From Bacteroidota bacterium (GTDB taxonomy: Bacteria > Bacteroidota > Bacteroidia > Bacteroidales > P3): a stretch of DNA of 64,000 nt. Each line of letters opens with the position of its first letter. Positions within the stretch are counted from its first letter, which is position 1. Shown here piece by piece: positions 35,960 through 45,729 of the stretch. The stretch is taken from positions 1 to 64,000 of the forward strand of contig JAEZKK010000012.1 of assembly GCA_023415495.1 (NCBI GenBank), in the 5' to 3' direction. Under the pieces are notes generated by a model, which was not told the DNA's origin, did not search any database, and was given only the letters and a program-made list of their open reading frames with translations. Position numbers and translations under genes: made by a program.

Positions 35960-37204
35960 ATGAAAAAGTTTTTAACATTAGTTGTAGTTATTGCCATAAG
36001 CATGGGTGCAACAGCTCAAACAATGAAGGTTCAAAGTGCTTATTCAGATATGAAAAATAAGCGTTTAGGATACGCAGTAAAGAATATTGAAGATGCTATA
36101 GTACATGAAGACACTAAAAATGATGCAAAGACTTGGCACTATGCTGGTTTGATTTATGCAAGTCTTTTAGATGCAGCTGTGGATAAGGAAAATGAAAAGT
36201 TCTTTAAAAAGCAAAAGGTTAAATACACTGCAGAAGAATTAGCAGAAAAAGCTAAAAATGCATTAATCAGATCGATTGAGTTTGAAAAAGAAACAAAGAC
36301 TTATGAATATGTAAGAACTAATCAAATCACATTAAATAACGTAATAATTTCTCAATTAGATTTTGCTCTTAATGTTTTTAATAATAAAAGGTTTGAAGAA
36401 TCTATTCCATTATTCCAGGATATTGTTAACTCTTCTTTAGTTGTTGGTAAAGCTGCTGATGAAGTTTCTCTTAAAGCAAAATTCTGCATTGCATTGGCTT
36501 ATGATTATACAAAACAAAAAGAAAAAGCAGCTGAAACTTATAGGGAATTAGTAAAATCAAATTCTAAGGAAGAGGCAGTTTATATTAATTTATTTGTACA
36601 TAATAAGCAAGCTAAGGAATTAGATAAAGCTATTAATGTATTGAAACGTGGTAGAGTTAACTTACCTAATAACCATAAGATAATTGCATTATTAAGTGGT
36701 GCGTATCAAGAAACAGGTAATAAGGTTGAATCTGATAAACTTGTAAATGAATTAATAGAAATGGCTGAAAAGGACACTGTTCCAACAGAAAAGAGTCAAA
36801 TCTATGTACTTGCTGGAGATGCTAAGAGAGATGGTGGAAGTTTAGAAGAAGCTATAGCTTTATATAATAAGTCTTTAGCAATAGATGACACGCAAATAGA
36901 AGCTAATTTCAGCTTAGGAGTATTATATTTTAATAATGCAATTGATAAATTAGGAGAAGCAAATAATGTTCCTCCAACAGATAGGAGTGGAAAGTATGAA
37001 GCATTAGTTGCAGAGAGTAAAGAAAAATTCAAAACAGCAATTCCATCATTTAAGAAAGTATTAGCTAAGAATCCAAATCACTATCCAACATTAAATGCTT
37101 TGAAAACAATTTACTCAAGATTAGAAATGAAAGCAGAATATCAAGAAGTAAATGCTAAAATCGACGCAATTATCAAAGCAAGTCAAGCAGGAACAACTAA
37201 CTAA
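35960..37204 (+). CDS. Secreted TPR-repeat protein
   Basis: This 414-residue protein has a signal peptide (FLTLVVVIAISMGATAQ) followed by helical repeats with TPR features (AKTWHYAGLIYASLL, FCIALAYDYTKQKEKAAETYRELV, SQIYVLAGDAKRDGGSLEEAIALYNKSLAIDD, ANFSLGVLYFNNA). It probably serves as a periplasmic protein-protein scaffold. The gap to gyrA is 32 nt without a promoter, so it may share the gyrA transcript. A strong hairpin lies 45 nt downstream. Confidence 0.87.
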   Translation: MKKFLTLVVVIAISMGATAQTMKVQSAYSDMKNKRLGYAVKNIEDAIVHEDTKNDAKTWHYAGLIYASLLDAAVDKENEKFFKKQKVKYTAEELAEKAKNALIRSIEFEKETKTYEYVRTNQITLNNVIISQLDFALNVFNNKRFEESIPLFQDIVNSSLVVGKAADEVSLKAKFCIALAYDYTKQKEKAAETYRELVKSNSKEEAVYINLFVHNKQAKELDKAINVLKRGRVNLPNNHKIIALLSGAYQETGNKVESDKLVNELIEMAEKDTVPTEKSQIYVLAGDAKRDGGSLEEAIALYNKSLAIDDTQIEANFSLGVLYFNNAIDKLGEANNVPPTDRSGKYEALVAESKEKFKTAIPSFKKVLAKNPNHYPTLNALKTIYSRLEMKAEYQEVNAKIDAIIKASQAGTTN

Positions 37205-37248
37205 TAAATTACTACAATTCAAAAATAAGATATAGTAACGCATTAATT

Positions 37249-37292
37249 AGGGAGGAATTTATAAATACAAATATAAATTCTTCCCTTTCTTA
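37249..37292 (+). terminator. Terminator hairpin after the TPR gene
   Basis: AGGGAGGAATTTATA (37249-37263) pairs along its full 15 bp, with one G-U pair, with TATAAATTCTTCCCT (37272-37286). A T-rich tail follows. Confidence 0.8.
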
Positions 37293-37370
37293 TTTCACCT
37301 TATACTTAACATAATCGATATTATCCGATTTTGATTTTATTTATTTTTATCAGCTAAATATGATTTTGTA

Positions 37371-37401
37371 TTGGTATAATCTATTATTTATTGTAACTTT
37401 G
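37371..37401 (+). promoter_or_regulatory. Promoter of the secreted repeat protein gene
   Basis: TTG (37371-37373), a 20-nt spacer and TAACTTTG (37394-37401). The ATG is 39 nt downstream. Confidence 0.65.
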
Positions 37402-37440
37402 TAGCTTAAATATCTTTAATCAATATTAATTTGTTATACT

Positions 37441-38439
37441 ATGTTTAAAACGAATTTTATTTTTCTATCATTGTTTTGTTTGAGCATGATTTCATATTCT
37501 CAAATAATTCCAATAACAACTGAGGATTATTCCCTTAAAGCTTATCCGAGCAAGGTCAGATACCAAAAATTTGAAACCGACACATTATATAGACAAATTG
37601 ATAAAAGAAAAAGTTTTATTGATGACTATGAGATTACATTTAATGAAAATAGAAAACTAACTAGTAAAGTAAATTATATTGACGGACAAAAAGATAGATA
37701 TTCTGTTGTTTCGTATAATGTGAATAAATCGATAGATAAGGAAGAATTATTTGAACCTAACGGAAAGATTGTTTCGACTGTATCTTATAATTATGCATAT
37801 CTTGGGCGCCTTTCTGAAGTAATAACTGTGGAATATCCTGCTTCTTTAGGTGGAGCTAATAAAATGGTTAAGAAAGAGACATATAGATGGAATAAAAACG
37901 GACAATTAGCTGAGTATTCTATATATGGAGATGACCAATCGATACATAGGACTACTGAATATTTCTATGGACCACAGGATAGTTTAATTTATACAATTAC
38001 AAAGTACGGTTACAATAAAAACGTTGAGAAAACAACTTATAAAAGAGACTTTGCATTCTATGTAAGTGAAGTTATAATGTATAGAAACGACTCTCAAGTA
38101 AGAAAAGAAGTTTATCAGAGAGATGAGAATTACAATATTATTAATAAAAAGGTTTATAACGGAAAGAATAAACTAACTTTGGAATATAAGATGACTTATG
38201 ACCAACACGGATTTATCACTTCTGAAATAGGAATTGATAATAAGGGAGCTTGGGCTTTGGAATACTATTATAAGTATGAAAAAGATAAGTTTTTCAATTG
38301 GACAAAGAAGACTACATATGATGGATGGGAACCAAAGTATATAGAAATAAGAGAAATAACCTATTCAAACAAGGACCATTTCTATGATGATTTGAAAGAC
38401 GAAGATGCTAAGAAAGTAGTTCGCGAGCGTTTAGAATAG
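37441..38439 (+). CDS. Secreted protein with YD-like repeats
   Basis: This 332-residue protein has a signal peptide (FIFLSLFCLSMISYSQ). The rest has regular aromatic segments (YDQHGFITSEIGIDNKGAWALEYYYKYEKDKFFNWTKKTTYDG type, split here into NENRKLTSKVNYIDG, WNKNGQLAEYSIYGD and YDQHGFITSEI). This is the beta-hairpin rhythm of cell-wall YD-type proteins, seen also at 11812. No T9SS domain is visible. The last 32 nt overlap the 3' end of recN on the opposite strand. Confidence 0.78.
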   Translation: MFKTNFIFLSLFCLSMISYSQIIPITTEDYSLKAYPSKVRYQKFETDTLYRQIDKRKSFIDDYEITFNENRKLTSKVNYIDGQKDRYSVVSYNVNKSIDKEELFEPNGKIVSTVSYNYAYLGRLSEVITVEYPASLGGANKMVKKETYRWNKNGQLAEYSIYGDDQSIHRTTEYFYGPQDSLIYTITKYGYNKNVEKTTYKRDFAFYVSEVIMYRNDSQVRKEVYQRDENYNIINKKVYNGKNKLTLEYKMTYDQHGFITSEIGIDNKGAWALEYYYKYEKDKFFNWTKKTTYDGWEPKYIEIREITYSNKDHFYDDLKDEDAKKVVRERLE

Positions 38440-40069
38440 CTGCTTGAGAGATAATATCGCCGGAAAGCATAATTGCAAGTTCCTCAACTCTCTCATCATT
38501 ATTTAGTAAAACCATAGTAGACACAGTATTATTATTTACTGTGTCTTTTTTTATCTTAAAGTGATTATTCCCCTTAGCTGCAATTTGTGGAAGATGAGTT
38601 ATGGATATGATTTGGAACTTTTCGCTAATCTTTCTCATAATTTCTCCAACCTTTGAAGCAATATCGCCACTAACACCTGTATCAATCTCATCGAAAATTA
38701 AGGTTAGATTTTTTTCATTCTCCGATTTATTTTCTGCTTCAAGTGCTTTGATGGCTAACATTAGTCTTGAAAGTTCTCCTCCTGAAATTACCTTGGATAT
38801 TTCTTGTTCAACACCGCCTTTATTTGCATTGAAAAGAAATTCAATATTGTTTTTCCCAAAATAATTGAAATCTTTGGAATTTGTGATATTAGCAACGAGT
38901 CTTGCATTCTCAAGTCCCAAATTTTTGAAATAAGGAATGATATTTCTAAAGAGCGAATCCTTGGCTTCCTCCCGGTAATTGTTCAGTTGCTCGCAAATAC
39001 GTGTTAAATTCTCATAAAGAATTTTTTCTTCTTTTTTAAGTTCTTCTACCTTTATTTCCAGAGAATTATCTTCAAGTAGCTTATTTTCGATATTTTCCTT
39101 AGTTTTTATCAGCTCCTCCTCTCCTTCTACTCCATGTTTCTTTTCTAAGCTATAAATTATATCAAGTCTTTGGCTTAAATCTTCTAAACGCTGCGAATCG
39201 AAATTAATATTATCGTTGAAATTCTCCATTTCATTAAAAATATCCTTTAGTTCAATATAGCTTGAATCAATTCTATTTGAAAATTCTTCAATTGATTTAT
39301 GGTGATTTTTAATTCTTGAAAGATTATTTCTGATTTGTAGTAATTGATTTAAAATTCCTATGTTTTCATTATCAAGACTAATTAGACTTGATGAAAAATT
39401 GGTCTTAATTTCTTCCGAATTGCTGATTAGCTCCAGCTCCATTTCTAACTCTTGCTTCTCTCCTATCTTTAGATTTAGGTTTTCAAACTCTTGAAACAAA
39501 AATTCCAAGTAATCCTTCTCTTTTCTATTCTCTAAAATCTTCTCATCCAATTCTTTTATCTCAGATTTCAGAGAATTATACCTATTATAAATTCTTCTAT
39601 ATTCCTTAAAAATCTCTTTATCCTTAATAAAACTATCAATAATCTTATACTGGAATTCGGTTTCTTTTAGTTTTTGAGTTGAATTTTGAGAGTGAATATC
39701 CATTATCTTCTCTCCTATCTGTCGCATAATATTAAGCTGAACAGGGGTGTCGTTAATAAAGGCTCGAGACTTACCATTAGGAGAAATTTCACGTCTGAAA
39801 ATTGAGTTTGTATCAAAGTCTAAACCATTGTCTTCAAATTCTTTCTTTAGGTTTATATCAATTATAAATTCAGCTTCAACAATACATTTTTTTTCCTTGT
39901 CCCAAAGCACATTTACATCAGCTCTTGAACCCAAAACAAGCCCTAAGGCTCCAAGCATTATTGATTTTCCAGCACCAGTTTCTCCAGTAATCACAGTAAA
40001 ACCAGAGGAAAACTCAACATCAAGTTCTCTTATTAAAGCGTAATTTTCAATCCTTAAACCTAAAAGCAT
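38408..40069 (-). CDS. recN: DNA repair protein RecN
   Basis: From the ATG at 40069 the protein has 553 residues. It is an SMC-like ATPase for double-strand break repair. Walker A is GETGAGKS (29-36), preceded by LRIENYALIRELDVEF. Two long coiled coils fill the middle. The signature VISGGELSRLMLAIKAL, Walker B TLIFDEIDTGVSG and the end ITHLPQIAAKGNNHFKI are all typical. The frame is open 46 codons further upstream, but the -7 box TATCTTTG at 40099-40106 lies inside that extension and family alignments begin at MLLGLRIENYA, so the shorter start is preferred. Confidence 0.95.
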   Translation of the reverse strand: MLLGLRIENYALIRELDVEFSSGFTVITGETGAGKSIMLGALGLVLGSRADVNVLWDKEKKCIVEAEFIIDINLKKEFEDNGLDFDTNSIFRREISPNGKSRAFINDTPVQLNIMRQIGEKIMDIHSQNSTQKLKETEFQYKIIDSFIKDKEIFKEYRRIYNRYNSLKSEIKELDEKILENRKEKDYLEFLFQEFENLNLKIGEKQELEMELELISNSEEIKTNFSSSLISLDNENIGILNQLLQIRNNLSRIKNHHKSIEEFSNRIDSSYIELKDIFNEMENFNDNINFDSQRLEDLSQRLDIIYSLEKKHGVEGEEELIKTKENIENKLLEDNSLEIKVEELKKEEKILYENLTRICEQLNNYREEAKDSLFRNIIPYFKNLGLENARLVANITNSKDFNYFGKNNIEFLFNANKGGVEQEISKVISGGELSRLMLAIKALEAENKSENEKNLTLIFDEIDTGVSGDIASKVGEIMRKISEKFQIISITHLPQIAAKGNNHFKIKKDTVNNNTVSTMVLLNNDERVEELAIMLSGDIISQAAILNARELLS

Positions 40070-40098
40070 AAACTCAAATTTCCTATTAAAATCAATGA

Positions 40099-40106
40099 CA
40101 AAGATA
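40099..40106 (-). promoter_or_regulatory. -7 box (TATCTTTG) of recN
   Basis: An exact TAnnTTTG match on the minus strand 30 nt before the preferred recN ATG. It decides the start. Confidence 0.65.
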
Positions 40107-40163
40107 CAAAAATTATCCAATCCTAAATCAATAAAAACACTCAATAATATTGATTTTAAACTC

Positions 40164-40356
40164 CTGTATTCCAATATAAAACAAATAGAATCATATTTCA
40201 ATCTCACATAATGCCATTAAATACTCAATATAATGCCATTAAATCAACGAAATAATGCCATTATTCTTGTGATATAATGCCATTAAATGGGGGATATAAT
40301 GGCATTATATTAAAATGTAATCAAATTCTATTAGTTTAAAACTTGATTCCATTAGT
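40164..40356. repeat. 22-bp phased intergenic word array C
   Basis: Five near-palindromic units ATAATG(C/G)CATTA(A/T) begin at 40208, 40230, 40252, 40274 and 40296, each exactly 22 bp apart with unrelated 9-nt spacers. The fifth is in the opposite GGC form. Weaker words flank them: TTCTATTAGT at 40326 and TTCCATTAGT at 40347, 21 bp apart, and TAGAATCATATTT at 40186 on the left, in phase. Confidence 0.85.
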
Positions 40357-40401
40357 CTGCTCTTTGATAATATTTAGTTTTGATATGAATTAATTTTTCG
40401 C

Positions 40402-40409
40402 TTACTTTG
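40402..40409 (+). promoter_or_regulatory. Near-consensus -7 box (TTACTTTG) of sbcD
   Basis: One mismatch to TAnnTTTG, 26 nt before the preferred sbcD ATG. Confidence 0.45.
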
Positions 40410-40435
40410 CATAGGATTTGGAAATTCAAAATACT

Positions 40436-41632
40436 ATGATAAAGATTTTACATACTGCTGATTGGCATCTGGGTCAGACCTTTTATAACTATGATAGGAA
40501 ATGGGAACACAAGGCTTTTTTGGATTGGCTTATAGATAAAACCGCAGAAATTAAGGCTGACGTTCTGTTGATTTGCGGTGATGTTTTCGATAATCAAAAT
40601 CCTTCTGCCGAAGCTCAAAGTCTTTACTATTCTTTCTTAAAGAAAATTACAGATATCAACCCAGAACTTCAGATAATTATAATTGCAGGAAACCACGATT
40701 CAGCCTCAAGATTAGAAGCTCCAAATCCACTGCTTGAAACCATGAATATAACGGTAAAGGGTTTGATTAATAGGGACGAAAATGGGGAGATTGATTTTAA
40801 TAATTTGATTATACCTCTAAGGAAAGGCGGTAATGTGTTGGCTGTTCCATATTTACGCCAAGGCGATTATCCAAGCTCTAAGGAATATGGACTTGGAGTT
40901 GAAAATATGTATAAGGAATTATACCAAAGGGTTAATAAGGATGAAAGACCTATAATTTCGCTCGGTCATCTCTATGCAATAAATTCCTCTATCAACGAAA
41001 ACGATAGGTCGGAAAGGATAATAATGGGAGGATTAGATTATATAAACTTAGATGTTTTTGATAATGAGATAGATTATTTAGCTCTTGGGCATTTGCACCG
41101 TCATCAAAGAGTTGGTGGTAAGGAAAATTTCAGATATTCTGGCTCTCCCCTTCCAATGTCCTTTGCCGAAAAGAATTATAAGCATGGAGTAGTTTTGGTT
41201 AATTATGATAAGGAGGCAGAGATTGAATTTATCCCCTATCCTTCTCCTATTGAGTTGATTTCTATACCTGATAGGCCCCAAGAATTGGAAGAAGTATTGG
41301 AAGCAATTAATACCCTACCCGAAGGAAAAGTAGATGAGATGACTTCTTTTTTGGAAATAAAGGTTTTGATTACTGAGGTAAATCCAGAAATGAGGATTAG
41401 CATTGAGAATGCTTTGAAAAACAAGAAGATTAAGCTTTGTAGAATTGAGTCAATCCACCCTAAGAGGGATAATAATAGCGAAGGGAAAGAGCCGCTTAGT
41501 CAAGACTTAAGGAGTATTGAACCTATGGAGATGGCTTTGAGTTATTATAAAAAATTATATGATAATGAAATGCCAGAGGACTTAGAAAAAATGCTTAGAG
41601 ATTTAGTAATAAAAACCAAAGAGGAAATTTAG
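40436..41632 (+). CDS. sbcD: Exonuclease subunit SbcD (Mre11-like)
   Basis: From ATG 40436 the protein has 398 residues. It is the nuclease subunit that with SbcC opens hairpins and trims blocked DNA ends. Metallophosphoesterase motifs are HTADWHLG (6-13), GDVFD (48-52), GNHDS (85-89) and ALGHLHRHQ. A TTG-initiated extension of six residues (40418) is possible but starts at the expected transcription start, and the family begins at MIKILHTADWH. sbcC follows 2 nt after the stop. Confidence 0.96.
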   Translation: MIKILHTADWHLGQTFYNYDRKWEHKAFLDWLIDKTAEIKADVLLICGDVFDNQNPSAEAQSLYYSFLKKITDINPELQIIIIAGNHDSASRLEAPNPLLETMNITVKGLINRDENGEIDFNNLIIPLRKGGNVLAVPYLRQGDYPSSKEYGLGVENMYKELYQRVNKDERPIISLGHLYAINSSINENDRSERIIMGGLDYINLDVFDNEIDYLALGHLHRHQRVGGKENFRYSGSPLPMSFAEKNYKHGVVLVNYDKEAEIEFIPYPSPIELISIPDRPQELEEVLEAINTLPEGKVDEMTSFLEIKVLITEVNPEMRISIENALKNKKIKLCRIESIHPKRDNNSEGKEPLSQDLRSIEPMEMALSYYKKLYDNEMPEDLEKMLRDLVIKTKEEI

Positions 41633-41634
41633 AA

Positions 41635-44600
41635 ATGAAAATATTAGCAATTAGAGGTAAGAACTTAGCATCTCTTGAGGATGAATTTGAGATAGATTTC
41701 CAAAAAGAGCCCCTCCTCTCCTCTGGAATTTATGCTATCACCGGCAGTACAGGAGCTGGGAAATCTACAATACTTGACGCAATATGTCTTGCTTTATTTT
41801 GTAAGACTCCTCGCTTTCAAAACATCTCGGAAGTTGAGATGGTCAAGGATGTTGGAGATAATAAAATCAATCAAACAGATATTAGGAATATTCTAAGAAG
41901 AGGCGCTGGATTTGGATATGCAGAAGTTGATTTTCTTTCGCTTAGCAATGAAAGGTATCGTTCAAGATGGGGTGTTAGAAGAGGGAGGGATAATGCTAAA
42001 AGTGCTTTACAGAAATATAGTTTTTCTCTAATTAATTTAGATACTAAGTATCAAGAGCAGGGAAGAAATACAGAATTGATTTCAAAGGTAAGTGAGTTGA
42101 TTGGGCTTAGTTTCGACCAGTTTAAAAGAGCAGTTATGCTTGCTCAAGGCGACTTTTCTACATTTCTAAAATCGAAAAACAACGAGAAAGCTGAATTATT
42201 GGAAAAGCTTACGGGAACAGAAATCTATTCTATAATATCTAAGAAGATTTATGAGAACTACAAGTGTGCTGAAAATGAGATTAACCTGATTAATGAAAGA
42301 CTTAAAAGTATTAATATACTTGAAAAAGACGATTATGAGGCTTTAAAAATATGTAAATCGGAATTAGAAAATAAGATTAAAGTAATTGAGAATGAGCTTA
42401 GCATAATTAAAGAAAAGAAAGCTTGGATTGAGGAAAATCGAATTAGGGAAGAGAGGATGAGGCAAGCAATTGCAGAAAATGAAATTGCTGAAAAGGATTT
42501 CTTAGATGCAGGACCAAGATATGAATTTTTGAATTTAGTTGAAGGAGTTCAAGAGATTAGGGATGAATTTAATAATAACCTTAATAATAAAAAGAATTTA
42601 TCTCAATATAATGAGAGTTTATTGAATTTCAATAAGGAATTAAGCTCTAAGAAAGAGGAGTTGGAATTAAAAACCAAGGAATTAGATTCAATAAATCAAG
42701 AGTTTAGGGAATTGGAAGAAGAGTTTAGCAAGGTTTCTGTTGAGATAAAAAAAGCAAGGGAAACAGATATTAATATTAAAAATGAGAACAAGGAATATTT
42801 GTCTATATTAGAAAATCTTAAGCTAAATCAAAATAGAGAAAAAGAGTATTTGCTTAGTATAGAAAAAGATTCTAAAAGCATTGAGGAAAAGAATATTGAA
42901 TTAGATAAAATAAAAACTTGGTTTGAAAAAAGCATTACTTATCAACCAATAATAGAAAATTTCAATTCTATTCTTTCTAATGTTAGAAATCTAAGTCAAA
43001 GCAAGAAGAATATAGATTCCTTTTCAGAGTCTTTAAATACGAGCAATGATTTATTAGATATTAAAACAAGACAACTTGAAGAGAAAAAATTGGAAGAGAA
43101 AGAGTTGAATAATATTCTTCCAACTGAGGTAATAGAATTAAGAAAGAAATTACTGCCATTTCAGCCCTGCCCTGTTTGTGGTAGTTTGGAACATCCTTTT
43201 GATAATATCACCTCCCAAAGTCTTGATGAAAAAACTCTTATCTCCAAAAAAGAAGGGATTAAATCAGAGATTAATAGTATTGAAAAAGAGATTAATGCAA
43301 TTAAAACTAAGATAATTGAACTTAAGACAAGGATTGAGGAAAACACTAATAGTTTTAATGAAAACAATTCAAGAGTTTCCACTCAATTATCTGTAATTGA
43401 GAATTGGACATTGGATAATATTGAAGAGAAACTAAATATTTTCAAAGCCCAATGGGATAAAAAGGTTAGTGAAAAAGATAGCGTTAATAAGGAAATTACA
43501 GAGCTAAATCTAAGAGCTTCAAATTCTAAACAAGGATTGCTTGAAATTCAAAATACATTAAAGGATATCGAGAGGAATGAAGAGATTAAAAAGCTTTATT
43601 TGAATACACTTAAAGAGGAAAGAAAGAAAATTTTAGAGGGAAGGGATGCTGATGAAATTGAGAATGAGTTTAAAAAGAATATTGAAAAGAAGAAGAAAAC
43701 TCTTGAGGGATTAAATAAGGGAAAAGAGGATATAAATAATAAGATAAGTACAATTCAAGGGAATATAAATCAGATTAGCTCAAATATTGAGATAAGTAAT
43801 AATATTATTGAGTCAACAAATTCCAATATTCTTTTATTTTTAGGCAGCAGAGAGGATAATCTGAAATTCTCAGATTTAGAAAAACTTATGGAAAACTCTC
43901 CTGCTTGGATTAAGGTTGAAAGAGATAAATTGGATAGTATTAGAAATATAAGGAATTCAAGCATTGAGATTCTTAAAGAAAGGAAGAATTTGGTTGATGA
44001 GCATAGAAAATCTGATAAAAAACCTATGGGAAATGAGGATGAAAGAGATTTATCTATTCTTTTTGAAGAAAAAACCAATGAAAAGACTGATGGTGCAAAT
44101 ATTTTAAGCGATATTACCCTTAAGATTAAAACAAATGATGAGAATATTAAAACTCAGGAAAAGATTCTAAAGGAAAAAGATATTAAAGATAGGATTTACA
44201 CTAATTGGGCAAAGTTAAACAAGCTATTTGGTTCAGCTCAAGGTGATAAATTTAAGGTAATTGCCCAAGGATACACATTGGATTTACTTTTAGATTACTC
44301 TAATTACCATCTCTCTTCGCTTAGCTCTCGTTATATATTGCAAAGGGTTTCAGAGGGTAGCTTAGCCCTTGAGGTAATTGATAAAGATATGCTTGAAGAG
44401 GTTCGTTCTGTTCATTCTCTCTCAGGTGGGGAATCTTTTTTAATCTCTCTGGCTTTGGCTCTTGGGCTTTCATCCCTTTCCTCCAACCAAATGAGGATTG
44501 AATCTTTATTTATCGACGAAGGCTTTGGCTCCTTAGATGCCGATACCCTAAGAATAGCAATGGATACCTTGGAACATTTACAAACCTCACAAGGAAGAAA

Positions 44601-44703
44601 GATAGGAGTAATATCTCACGTAGGAGAAATGACAGAAAGAATTTCTACACAAATAAAAGTAATCAAGGACAGAAACGGTCGCAGCAGAATAGAGATAGTA
44701 TAA
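41635..44703 (+). CDS. sbcC: Exonuclease subunit SbcC (Rad50-like ATPase)
   Basis: This 1022-residue SMC-like ATPase has Walker A GSTGAGKST (37-45) and a Q-loop segment FKRAVMLAQGDFSTFLKS. Two long Glu/Lys/Asn-rich coiled coils flank the zinc hook CPVC (512-515) near the middle. The C-terminal lobe has signature SLSGGESFLISLALALGLSSL and Walker B LFIDEGFGSLD. It forms a heterotetramer with SbcD. The stop codon is 1 nt from that of the converging gene at 44705. Confidence 0.96.
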   Translation: MKILAIRGKNLASLEDEFEIDFQKEPLLSSGIYAITGSTGAGKSTILDAICLALFCKTPRFQNISEVEMVKDVGDNKINQTDIRNILRRGAGFGYAEVDFLSLSNERYRSRWGVRRGRDNAKSALQKYSFSLINLDTKYQEQGRNTELISKVSELIGLSFDQFKRAVMLAQGDFSTFLKSKNNEKAELLEKLTGTEIYSIISKKIYENYKCAENEINLINERLKSINILEKDDYEALKICKSELENKIKVIENELSIIKEKKAWIEENRIREERMRQAIAENEIAEKDFLDAGPRYEFLNLVEGVQEIRDEFNNNLNNKKNLSQYNESLLNFNKELSSKKEELELKTKELDSINQEFRELEEEFSKVSVEIKKARETDINIKNENKEYLSILENLKLNQNREKEYLLSIEKDSKSIEEKNIELDKIKTWFEKSITYQPIIENFNSILSNVRNLSQSKKNIDSFSESLNTSNDLLDIKTRQLEEKKLEEKELNNILPTEVIELRKKLLPFQPCPVCGSLEHPFDNITSQSLDEKTLISKKEGIKSEINSIEKEINAIKTKIIELKTRIEENTNSFNENNSRVSTQLSVIENWTLDNIEEKLNIFKAQWDKKVSEKDSVNKEITELNLRASNSKQGLLEIQNTLKDIERNEEIKKLYLNTLKEERKKILEGRDADEIENEFKKNIEKKKKTLEGLNKGKEDINNKISTIQGNINQISSNIEISNNIIESTNSNILLFLGSREDNLKFSDLEKLMENSPAWIKVERDKLDSIRNIRNSSIEILKERKNLVDEHRKSDKKPMGNEDERDLSILFEEKTNEKTDGANILSDITLKIKTNDENIKTQEKILKEKDIKDRIYTNWAKLNKLFGSAQGDKFKVIAQGYTLDLLLDYSNYHLSSLSSRYILQRVSEGSLALEVIDKDMLEEVRSVHSLSGGESFLISLALALGLSSLSSNQMRIESLFIDEGFGSLDADTLRIAMDTLEHLQTSQGRKIGVISHVGEMTERISTQIKVIKDRNGRSRIEIV

Positions 44704-44704
44704 T

Positions 44705-45685
44705 TTATTCCTTAATAAACTTCCTATGAATTACTCCTTTCTCTGTTTTTAATTCAATTATATACATTCCCTTGTTTAAGGCGGATATATCAATAGTTTT
44801 ATTCGTAGTATTTATCTTTTCTTTATAAACCCTTTGCCCAAGTGAATTCAATATCTCTATTGAGTTAATAATAAATTGAGAGTTTATATTTATCTCTTTA
44901 CTGCTTGGATTAGGATAAATCTCAACACTTCTATCAAATCCTACCTCTGAGAGAGAACTTGTTGCTATTTTAAGGATTGGAAAAACATACATTTCGTAAG
45001 GTACTTCCATTGTGTCATGCCACATAGTATGTTCTTTCTCCATAAGCGCCTGAAGTATAGGTTTCCAATTTCCTGCATTATCTCCTACCAAAACAGGAAA
45101 TTCTCTAACACCACCGTTACAATCTTCTAAATCTTTACATACTGCCCGAAATGAAAAAGGTTCATGAGACCCAACATAGTTTTTTTCGACAAAAGTAATT
45201 CCAACATAAAAGACTGGACTTATTACAGTAACTATACTATCAAACAAGGCTTCTATATATCTTCCTGTCCAAGAATAATATTGTTGTTGGAAATGATATA
45301 TTTTAGGTATCATTGTATCATATCTTACTTGAGCAAGTACATTATTTAGGGAAGAGTCTCTAATTTGTAAATATAATGGATGCGGCAAATCCACTGGATT
45401 GGCTGGTCTGGTATCATGTACGAATGCAGCAATTCCTCTAATAGATATTGCAGAATCAATATAAAACGGTTGAGCTATAATAGTTTTATCAGGGAAAGGA
45501 TCACAATTCCAATGCATTCCATAATGTTGATCGAAATCGTTTGTATCATAGCAACCACTTGCCATATAACGAGGAAAAAGATAATCATCAAGATATAAAG
45601 GTCTTTGACCTGATTGTCCTATTGCAGTTAAACAACTTATTGTTGCTAATACTGCTATTATTATGTTTTTCATATTTAGTTGCAT
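44705..45685 (-). CDS. Secreted protein with T9SS sorting domain
   Basis: This 326-residue protein has a signal peptide (IIIAVLATISCLTAIGQ) and a beta-rich body with several Asp/Trp-rich motifs (HYGMHWNCDPFPDK, MWHDTMEVPYEM). A T9SS type A domain closes it: VEIYPNPSSKEINI, IEILNSLGQRVYK, ALNKGMYIIEL and HRKFIKE. A start at the ATG 45673 gives the more usual signal peptide (MKNIII…). A 15-bp hairpin with a weak U tract stands 45 nt upstream, so expression may depend on read-through or on an undetected promoter. Confidence 0.8.
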   Translation of the reverse strand: MQLNMKNIIIAVLATISCLTAIGQSGQRPLYLDDYLFPRYMASGCYDTNDFDQHYGMHWNCDPFPDKTIIAQPFYIDSAISIRGIAAFVHDTRPANPVDLPHPLYLQIRDSSLNNVLAQVRYDTMIPKIYHFQQQYYSWTGRYIEALFDSIVTVISPVFYVGITFVEKNYVGSHEPFSFRAVCKDLEDCNGGVREFPVLVGDNAGNWKPILQALMEKEHTMWHDTMEVPYEMYVFPILKIATSSLSEVGFDRSVEIYPNPSSKEININSQFIINSIEILNSLGQRVYKEKINTTNKTIDISALNKGMYIIELKTEKGVIHRKFIKE

Positions 45686-45729
45686 AGTTATTGCTTTTTT
45701 AATTCATTAATTCTAAAAATATATTTTAA

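Larger units (their letters stand above)
40070..40435. other. recN-sbcD divergent intergenic region
   Basis: This 366-bp gap between two double-strand-break repair loci holds the recN -7 box (40099), phased array C (about 40164-40356) and a near-consensus -7 box for sbcD (TTACTTTG, 40402-40409). Nothing coding was found. Confidence 0.65.
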
